Below are positions 57,568 through 64,000 of a stretch of DNA of 64,000 nucleotides, one piece after another. The stretch covers positions 186,001 to 250,000 of the forward strand of contig NZ_JABFHI010000005.1 of NCBI RefSeq assembly GCF_013112225.1. The letters run 5' to 3'. The notes under the pieces were generated by a model. That model had not been told where the DNA came from. It was given only the letters and a program-made list of their open reading frames with translations, and did not search any database. Each line of letters opens with the position of its first letter. Position 1 is the first letter of the stretch. Source of the DNA: Vreelandella azerica. GTDB lineage: Bacteria > Pseudomonadota > Gammaproteobacteria > Pseudomonadales > Halomonadaceae. The translations under genes were made by a program, and so were the position numbers.

Positions 57568-58941
57568 CTAACCGACAGGAAACTCGGTGTTGGCGTAGCG
57601 AACATGGGAACGGCGTCTCACCGTCAAGGTGTAGCCGAGCGTTAGAGGTCCAAGGCGGCCTATCAGCATCACGGCCATGATGACCAGTTGGCCTGCTGTC
57701 CCCAGTTCTCCGGTGGTGCCGCGGGATAAGCCTACCGTGCCGAAGGCAGACACCGCTTCAAAGGCAATGTTGAGGAAGTCATCCTTGACCAGGATGCTCA
57801 AGGTCAACACAGCGATAAAGATGACGGCCATACCGATAGTGGCGGTTGCCAGGGCTTTCAGTACGGTGTCGCTGCTCAGCGAGCGCCGATAAAAACTGAC
57901 ATTTTTATTGCCACGTAAAAAGGAGCGAGTGGCTGACAGCAGGATGACAAAGGTGGAGATCTTGATGCCGCTCGCTGTGGAGTTGGGAGCGCCGCCAATG
58001 AACATCAACATCAGCATCAATACACTGGTGCCAGCTGTCAGAGCGCCAATATCGAGCGTATTAAAGCCAGCAGTGCGTGGCGTTACGCCTTGAAACCAGG
58101 CGGCCAGAAGTTTATCCCACAAGCTGTCTAACCCACCCAGGGTGGCGGGGTTATCAAATTCCAACAGCAGAATGGCCAGGGTCGCCGTCAGGTTCAGCAA
58201 GAGGGTGGCCAACAGTATGACCTTCACATATACCGAAAACCGTGACCAACGGCGTTGGTTGATGACCTCCATAATCACGATATAACCCAGCCCACCGGTA
58301 ATAAACAAGGCGGTGACCGATAGGCTGATACCTGGATGTGAAACGTAGGCAGAAAGACTATCAGAGGATAAGGCAAATCCGGCATTGTTGAAGGCTGACA
58401 CGGTATAGAAAAGAGCTTCATAAAGCCCTCTTTCCCAGCCCAGCTCGGGAACGAAAAATATCGCCAGCATGATAATGCCGAACGCTTCTGCGGTCAGGGC
58501 AAACAGGGCAATAAACCCGCCCGCACGCCTGGCGGTTTGCAGGGAAATTTCATTGAACGCTTCCTGGGCGGCCAGCTGGTGCTTAAGGCGCAGTTTGAAG
58601 CCAAGCGCCAAGGCCGTCAAAACAGCAAAGGTCATTAAACCCAGCCCGCCAAGTTGAATCAGACAGAGAATCACCAACTGTCCGAATACGCTAAACTGGC
58701 TGCTCGTATCGACCACCACCAAGCCGGTTACGGTCACAGCTGAAGTGGCGGTAAAGGCGGCCTCCATCCAGGTGAGTGCTTCCACGCTGGCGAACGGCAA
58801 CTTCAGCAGGCATGCCCCGATAAAAATCAAAATCAAAAAGGCTTCAAGTAAAAGCCTGGGAGGGTTCATGCCCTGTTTTCGGCCACTGTCTGAGCGGTTT
58901 TTTCGCCGATCAGGTATCAGGTCCAGGAAATGTACCTTCAT
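57568..58941 (-). CDS. ktrB: TrkH/KtrB-family potassium uptake channel
   Basis: A 457-residue membrane protein with four repeated pore loops: TATSAVTVTGLVVVD, SAFNNAGFALSS, FQGVTPRTAGFN and SAFGTVGLSRG, each with the filter Gly, and about eight helices. Length and the absence of the extra N-terminal helices of TrkH favour KtrB, which takes up K+ or Na+-coupled K+. It overlaps the regulatory subunit gene by 4 bp and follows it in the same operon. Confidence 0.88.
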   Translation of the reverse strand: MKVHFLDLIPDRRKNRSDSGRKQGMNPPRLLLEAFLILIFIGACLLKLPFASVEALTWMEAAFTATSAVTVTGLVVVDTSSQFSVFGQLVILCLIQLGGLGLMTFAVLTALALGFKLRLKHQLAAQEAFNEISLQTARRAGGFIALFALTAEAFGIIMLAIFFVPELGWERGLYEALFYTVSAFNNAGFALSSDSLSAYVSHPGISLSVTALFITGGLGYIVIMEVINQRRWSRFSVYVKVILLATLLLNLTATLAILLLEFDNPATLGGLDSLWDKLLAAWFQGVTPRTAGFNTLDIGALTAGTSVLMLMLMFIGGAPNSTASGIKISTFVILLSATRSFLRGNKNVSFYRRSLSSDTVLKALATATIGMAVIFIAVLTLSILVKDDFLNIAFEAVSAFGTVGLSRGTTGELGTAGQLVIMAVMLIGRLGPLTLGYTLTVRRRSHVRYANTEFPVG

Positions 58942-59591
58942 AGGCGGTTAGCCATCTTGCGCAATGCTTCAAGTTGGCCACCCAACACTATCCGGTCGCC
59001 GTTGCGTATTTCCCATTGGCTATCCGGGTGGTGGTGCGCTTCTTTCAGGCGCTTTATTACCAGGGCCTCAACATGGACATCATTGATAATGTCACCAATT
59101 GTCTTGCCTATCAGGGCTTCTGTGGTGTGCAACTCGACCACAAAGTAGTCGTCTCCCAGCCCAAGATAATCATGCACCATGGGGTAGTTGAGTTCTTGCG
59201 CAATTCGGATGCCCATCTCGTACTCGGGGGCGATAATCCGTGTCGCCCCGAGTCGTTCAAGAATCAGATGATGCTGTGGGGTAAGTGCTTTGGCCCAGAC
59301 CTTCTCCAACCCCAGTTCTCGGAGCTGCAGGGTAGCCAACATGGTCGCTTCAACATTCCGGCCAATAGCGACGACAGCCGCATCGTAGCTTGCGGCGTTT
59401 AACTCAATCAGGGCGTTCTTGTCCGTGACGTCAGCAATGACGGCATGGGTAATACTATCGGCAAGACGGTCCACGCGCTGTTCATCTGCATCGATCCCCA
59501 GCACCTCATGACCAAGACGTGTCAGCTCTTGTGCGATGGTCGCTCCAAAAACACCAAGGCCAATAACGATAAATTGCTGTTTTTCTATCAT
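58938..59591 (-). CDS. ktrA: KtrA/TrkA-family regulatory subunit
   Basis: A 217-residue RCK protein: Rossmann start QFIVIGLGVFGATIAQELTR, GIDADEQRVDRL, and a C-terminal TrkA_C domain (DYFVVELHTTEALIGKTIG, NGDRIVLGGQLEAL). It binds nucleotides to gate the channel encoded just downstream. One RCK unit only, unlike TrkA at 61.7 kb, which has two. Confidence 0.92.
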   Translation of the reverse strand: MIEKQQFIVIGLGVFGATIAQELTRLGHEVLGIDADEQRVDRLADSITHAVIADVTDKNALIELNAASYDAAVVAIGRNVEATMLATLQLRELGLEKVWAKALTPQHHLILERLGATRIIAPEYEMGIRIAQELNYPMVHDYLGLGDDYFVVELHTTEALIGKTIGDIINDVHVEALVIKRLKEAHHHPDSQWEIRNGDRIVLGGQLEALRKMANRL

Positions 59592-59789
59592 GGCGTGGGC
59601 ACTCTCTCATGTCTTGGTAGTCACGCAACTAAGCTTTTATTTATCGTCGCACACTGAAAGAACCCCTTCCCATTCAGTCGCGTAAAAATAACGTAAAAAA
59701 ACACTTATCACTATCCTCAGTACCGTCTGAATGTGGTTTGCTTGCTAACTGCAAATTGCCAGTGCGTTAAATGAGGATGTACATCGGAC

Positions 59790-60134
59790 ATGCGATTTTT
59801 GCGAGCCCATCAGGAGTGGATAAGTCATGTTGCAATGGCTCTATCTTGGTTGGCTTTTCTCGCGTTAGTAAATAGTTTGGCATCGCAGCCAATTGTTTCA
59901 GTGTTTCCTTACTTGGTGCCTGTTATATATCTGGCCTGGATACATGGTGTGCGATGGGGGCTTGTGTTCGCAGGTCTTGGGACATTGGTAGCTGTTGCGG
60001 GCAATATGTTCTACCACTCTTCGACAGACGTCTTTTATGCAGGTATGAAAACATACGCTCAATTGTCTGGCGCCGCCTTAGGCACTGCATTTGCTAAGAC
60101 CATAACAAAAAAAGCGGTAAATGGGTTGTGTTGA
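59790..60134 (+). CDS. hypothetical membrane protein
   Basis: A 114-residue protein with three or four hydrophobic stretches (VAMALSWLAFLALVNSLA, VFPYLVPVIYLAWIHGVRW, GLVFAGLGTLVAVAGNMFYH). It resembles the membrane modules placed before some signalling domains, but no catalytic domain follows. It lies 70 bp before trkH and may be co-transcribed. The 198 bp upstream (59592-59789) is a divergent promoter gap shared with ktrA. Confidence 0.55.
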   Translation: MRFLRAHQEWISHVAMALSWLAFLALVNSLASQPIVSVFPYLVPVIYLAWIHGVRWGLVFAGLGTLVAVAGNMFYHSSTDVFYAGMKTYAQLSGAALGTAFAKTITKKAVNGLC

Positions 60135-60205
60135 TAAACAGTCTTATGTGGGCTCTGAGGCTTATTTCATGGATTGTGTCGGTAGCATGCAGAGGAAGTG
60201 TTGTG

Positions 60206-61679
60206 ATGAATTGGAATAGCCTGAGAGAGCGCTGGCAGCATTGGGCGCCAATTTTCAAGGTGTTAGCCATGCTATGGCTGGTACTGGCCGCCTTTATGGC
60301 CATTCCACTGATTGTCCTGGTCATTGAGAGGGAGTCCGATGCACTGGCATTCGCCCTGTCGATTGCCATTGTACTGCTGGCGGTGGCCGTGGTGTGGGGA
60401 GTACAAGACGAATACCTTTGGCCTTGAAGCCCTGGCAAATGTTTCTGGTGACGACCTTGAGCTGGGTCACCATCAGTGGCTTTGCCAGCTTGCCGCTGAT
60501 TCTTGGTGCGCCTCAACTGAGTTTTACTAATGCGGTATTTGAGTCGGTGTCGGCGATTACCACTACGGGTTCCACTATTCTGGTGGGCATTGAAAACCTG
60601 TCAGACGGGCTCAAGCTTTGGCGCGGCCTGATGCAGTGGTTAGGTGGTGTGGGCATTATCGTTATGGGCATCGCGATTCTGCCGTTACTCAAAGTCGGCG
60701 GGATGCGGCTCTTTCATACCGAATCTTCCGACTGGTCTGATAAGGTGATGCCACGCACCGGCGGTATCGCCAAGGCAACGCTCAGTATCTACTGCTTTTT
60801 TACTGTGACCGCGATACTGGCCTACTGGTGGGGCGGCATGGCGATTCTGGATGCTGTGGTGCATGCCATGACCTCGGTGGCCACCGGCGGTTTTGCCAAC
60901 TCGGATGCCTCTTTTGGTGCCTATGCCGACAGCCCGCACCTTTTATGGATGGCCAGTTTCTTCATGCTCGGAGGAGCCTTGCCATTTGTGCTTTATATAC
61001 GTTTCCTGCGTGGCTCACGGTCAGCGCTGTGGCGGGATCAGCAGGTAAGGGGCCTGTTGATGCTGTTGTTCTGCGTTATTGCTGGTTTGACTCTGTGGCG
61101 CATAGCGTCAGGAACCGATGCCTTTGAGGCACTGACCCATACTACCTTTAACGTTATTTCAGTGGTCACCACCACGGGGTATGCATCTGACGATTACTCT
61201 ACCTGGGGGCGTTTGCCGTTGTCGCATTTTTCTATCTGACGTTTGTCGGCGGTTGTAGTGGTTCGACCAGCGGTGGCATGAAGATTTTCCGCTTTCAGAT
61301 AGCGGCGTTGCTGCTACGCAATCAGCTTCGCTATCTCATTCATGCCAATGGTGTCTTCCCTAATCGCTACAACGGCCACCCGATGTCCGACGATGTGGCG
61401 CGTGGCGTTGTGGCTTTCTCGTTTTTCTTCTTCCTGACCATTGCCGGATTGGCGCTCAGCCTGTCGCTGATGGGGCTGGACATGGTGACCGCCCTGTCAG
61501 GAGCCGCCACAGCGGTGGCCAATGTTGGCCCGGGGCTGGGCGATATTATCGGCCCGTCTGGCAACTTTGCCACTCTTCCAGAGGCCGCCAAGTGGCTGTT
61601 ATGCGTGGGAATGCTGATGGGGCGGCTTGAGATTCTCACTGTTCTGGTATTGCTGACGCCCATGTTCTGGCGCCACTGA
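60206..61679 (+). CDS. trkH: Trk system potassium uptake protein TrkH (two frameshifts)
   Basis: The corrected ~490-residue TrkH has the larger helix set of this family and filter loops SAITTTGSTILVG, TSVATGGFANSD, SVVTTTGYASDDYSTWG and AVANVGPGLG, plus GGCSGSTSGGMKIFRFQ in loop 3-4. Frames break at the G4 run 60396-60399 and the G5 run 61205-61209; one G at each restores VWGSTRRIPLALKPW and WGAFAVVAFFYLTFVGG. Start ATG 60206 is preceded by AGAGGAAG. It forms the K+ channel with TrkA encoded 40 bp downstream. Confidence 0.9.
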
Positions 61680-61718
61680 ACAAGGCACCGCAAGGACTTA
61701 TTCAAGGAAACGAGCCTT

Positions 61719-63092
61719 ATGAAAATTATTATTCTGGGGGCCGGGCAAGTAGGCGGAACCTTGGCTGAACACCTGGCGCGAGAAGAGAACGACATTACCG
61801 TCGTCGATACTAATGCTAATAAGTTGCGTGAACTGCATACCAAGCTTGATATTCGTACTGTAACTGGTGCTGCCTCTTACCCTATGGTGTTGCGCCAGGC
61901 GGGCTGTGAAGATGCTGATCTGCTAATCGCCGTGACCAGTGCAGACGAGATCAACATGATCGCCTGCCAGATTGCCCACACCCTGTTTCGCACGCCGACC
62001 AAGATTGCCCGGGTGCGCGCGACCGCCTATCTGACCCGCAAGGGGCTGTTTGCTCACGAAGCCATTCCCATTGATGTGTTGATCAGCCCTGAACAGGTGG
62101 TTACAGAACACATCAGACGTCTGATCGAACACCCTGGAGCACTTCAGGTGATGGAATTTGCCGATGGAGCGGTGCAGTTAGTGGCAGTGAAAGCCGTTTA
62201 CGGCGGCCCTATGGTGGGTCAGAATCTGGCATTCCTTCGCCGCCATATGCCCAATGTCGATACCCGTGTGGCCGCTATCTATCGGCGGGACAGGCCGATT
62301 ATTCCCCAGGGAGATACAGTGATCGAAGCCGAGGATGAAGTCTTCTTTATCGCTGCTCGGCGTGATATCCGCACTGTCATGAGCGAGCTTAATCGGGTAG
62401 AGCGCAATTTTCGCCATGTCGTGATAGCCGGTGGGGGCAATATCGGCGAACGCCTAGCTGATTATCTGGAACATACCCACCAAGTCAAAATCATCGAGTA
62501 CAGCCTTGAACGCTGTACGCACCTTAGTGAGCGCCTTGATCGCACCGTTGTGCTGCATGGCAGTGCTACCAGCAAAAGCCTGCTGGAAGAAGAAAATGTC
62601 CAGGAATGCGATATTTTCTGTGCGCTCACCAATGATGATGAAGTCAATATCATGTCGTCCCTGCTGGCCAAGCGGTTGGGGGCTAAAAAGGTGCTGACTC
62701 TGATCAACAATGCGGCCTATGTGGATCTGGTGCAGGGCGGTGATATTGATATTGCCATCTCACCGCAGCAGGCCACCATTGGTAGCCTGCTGACCCATGT
62801 CAGGCGGGGCGATATTGTCAACGTCCATTCCTTGCGTCGTGGCGCTGCGGAAGCCATTGAAGCTATTGCCCATGGTGACAAGCAGTCATCCAGGGTGGTA
62901 GGTCGCCCGATAGGTGGGATTGATCTCCCGGAAGGAACCACAATTGGCGCGATTGTGCGCGGAAAACAAGTATTGATTGCCCACGATGATGTGGTGGTTG
63001 AATCCGGTGACCACGTGATTCTGTTTGTGATTGATAAACGCCGTATTCGCGATGTCGAGCGACTATTTCAGGTGGGCCTGACCTTTTTTTGA
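61719..63092 (+). CDS. trkA: Trk system potassium uptake protein TrkA
   Basis: A 457-residue protein made of two RCK units, each with a nucleotide-binding loop: [13 protein letters not shown] near residue 7 and [13 protein letters not shown] near 240, and each followed by a TrkA_C domain ([35 protein letters not shown]). It binds NAD(H) and ATP/ADP and gates TrkH. AAGGA lies upstream of the ATG. The 170 bp after it (63093-63263) contain no convincing gene. Confidence 0.95.
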   Translation: MKIIILGAGQVGGTLAEHLAREENDITVVDTNANKLRELHTKLDIRTVTGAASYPMVLRQAGCEDADLLIAVTSADEINMIACQIAHTLFRTPTKIARVRATAYLTRKGLFAHEAIPIDVLISPEQVVTEHIRRLIEHPGALQVMEFADGAVQLVAVKAVYGGPMVGQNLAFLRRHMPNVDTRVAAIYRRDRPIIPQGDTVIEAEDEVFFIAARRDIRTVMSELNRVERNFRHVVIAGGGNIGERLADYLEHTHQVKIIEYSLERCTHLSERLDRTVVLHGSATSKSLLEEENVQECDIFCALTNDDEVNIMSSLLAKRLGAKKVLTLINNAAYVDLVQGGDIDIAISPQQATIGSLLTHVRRGDIVNVHSLRRGAAEAIEAIAHGDKQSSRVVGRPIGGIDLPEGTTIGAIVRGKQVLIAHDDVVVESGDHVILFVIDKRRIRDVERLFQVGLTFF

Positions 63093-63263
63093 ATGGCACT
63101 GTTCATCCCTTCTTATTCATCGCAATTACTTTTAATGGTATGACTCAGTCTAAACAATCAGCGAATCTTGGTGCCACTTTTTGGAAGGCTCATGGGTGCT
63201 CACAAGACTACTACGTGCTGAGCCGTCTTAATCAGAGTCTCCTAAACATCTGCTTTTGGCCGA

Positions 63264-64000
63264 GGCTGTGTGAAAGCACAAAACGCGGAAGGCGATGACA
63301 ATATTCAGCCGCATCGGCACGCCTATCGACCAGCAGTAAGCTTCATAACGCCTTCAGTTATTATTTCCGCATCTCAAGCTGTTCGAAATAATGCCCAAGA
63401 AATACCCGCTAAAGAGCGTTATCGGCTTCTATAGGCGGGTCGTCCAGGCCGTGGCACCCTATGCTCGCATCGCCTGGATCAAACCCTGTGGACCGAGGAT
63501 ATTCATGACGCGCTTCATATTGTAAGCAAGCACATGGAGGCTCATTTCCGTGCTTACGTTCTTAAGTCCCTTCGTTAGGAAGTGTGTCGCCCCCATCCAA
63601 GCTTTCAATGTGCCAAAGGGGTGCTCGACCGTCTGACGACGGATGCGCATCATGTTCGGCGTCCGGTCCAGTCGAGATTTTACCGCCTCCAGTACATCCT
63701 CGTGTTCCCAGCGTTTGATACGCCTATAGGTGCCCGTGGTGCATTGCGACTTCATTGAGCAATTCGGACAAGCCGAACTCCAATAACAATGAAGCGTCTG
63801 GCCCTTTTCAACGTTCTTGAAGCGCCAAATTAAGCGCTCTCTTGCGGGGCAGCGGTATTCATTACTTTTAGGCACGTAGCGGAATGCTTCTCTAGGAAAC
63901 ATACCTTTAGCCTGGTTCGGCGAAGTCTTAGACTTGGGTAAATACGTCGTAATGTTGGCCTCGTGACACGCAAGAATTTCACTCCCTGTAAAATAACCAC
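63264..64000 (-). mobile_element. second IS1182-family element (right part outside window)
   Basis: It begins with GGCTGTGTGAAAGCACAAAA, the same terminal repeat core (GGCTGTGTGAAA) as the element at 47.8 kb, and contains the 3' part of a minus-strand transposase. The element runs beyond the window. About 195 bp between the end and the transposase stop are non-coding. Confidence 0.78.
63459..64000 (-). CDS. IS1182-family transposase, C-terminal part (5' end outside window)
   Basis: The frame is open to the window edge (GYFTGSEILACHEANITTYL...) and ends QAMRA at 63459. Matching motifs to the first copy include RLIWRF, the four-Cys region ACPNCSMKSQCT, RRIKRWEHEDVLEAVKSRLD and QTVEHPFGTLKAWMGATHF. 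By eye about 70% of residues agree with the other transposase, so it is a different member of the family rather than a recent copy. Confidence 0.88.
   Translation of the reverse strand, partial: GYFTGSEILACHEANITTYLPKSKTSPNQAKGMFPREAFRYVPKSNEYRCPARERLIWRFKNVEKGQTLHCYWSSACPNCSMKSQCTTGTYRRIKRWEHEDVLEAVKSRLDRTPNMMRIRRQTVEHPFGTLKAWMGATHFLTKGLKNVSTEMSLHVLAYNMKRVMNILGPQGLIQAMRA

Noticed and set aside
63089-63298. Possible small ORF after trkA
   Set aside because: It overlaps the trkA end, runs into the IS terminal repeat and has no recognisable sequence or ribosome-binding site.

Overview
The window looks like chromosomal DNA of a moderately halophilic gammaproteobacterium, most likely Halomonas or a close relative in Halomonadaceae. 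The signs are an ectoine synthase, three separate potassium-uptake systems, many sensor kinases and diguanylate cyclases, and tightly coupled GC-rich operons. This is inferred from gene content; no rRNA or complete tRNA is present to confirm it. Many genes that are otherwise normal carry one-base frameshifts, nearly all at short homopolymers, so I treat most of them as sequencing errors and annotate the corrected gene.

Layout. 1-3.1 kb: a FAN1-like VRR-NUC nuclease coupled to a PD-(D/E)XK/XPD-type helicase. 3.1-9.2 kb: a gamma-glutamyltransferase on the minus strand, then a five-gene operon on the plus strand, every junction a 4-bp overlap (homocysteine methyltransferase, GtrA flippase, sulfotransferase, GT4 glycosyltransferase, DUF2334 deacetylase). 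8.9-12.9 kb: a diguanylate cyclase, an IS3-family element with a 3-bp target duplication, and ybjQ. 13-16.7 kb: phnDCEE, a phosphonate/phosphite importer behind two tandem Pho boxes. 17.4-20.2 kb: a compact operon of a zinc metallopeptidase-like protein, an ATP-grasp ligase and a lone ectoine synthase, ended by a strong hairpin; this is my main candidate for an undescribed pathway. 20.2-30.2 kb: seven overlapping signalling genes on the minus strand (four sensor kinases, one with a PhnD-like periplasmic domain; two single-domain receivers; one REC-PAS-GGDEF protein). 30.4-34.3 kb: a PotD-like Tat-exported binding protein beside a membrane diguanylate cyclase, an arrangement like NspS/MbaA, then a PAS-GGDEF protein. 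34.4-36.0 kb: an AraC regulator and an IclR gene whose front end was replaced by an IS3 fragment.

36.2-49.5 kb is an accessory region. Its left edge carries what looks like the 3' end and terminator of ssrA (tmRNA) as an attachment-site scar. Inside lie a diverged tandem duplication (YdhR-like monooxygenase, AlpA, umuD fragment), a 3'-half tRNA-Arg(CCU), several umuDC remnants, a broken EAL domain, metabolic genes including a short-chain dehydrogenase under a TPP riboswitch, a decayed cupin, a LexA-box-controlled umuD without umuC, and an IS1182-family element.

49.5-63.1 kb is a potassium-transport cluster: kdpFABC with kdpDE and an extra 26-residue membrane ORF between kdpF and kdpA, a KtrAB-type pair, and TrkH/TrkA. 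A second IS1182-family element begins at 63.26 kb in the opposite orientation and runs off the window, so the cluster is bracketed by two related insertion sequences.
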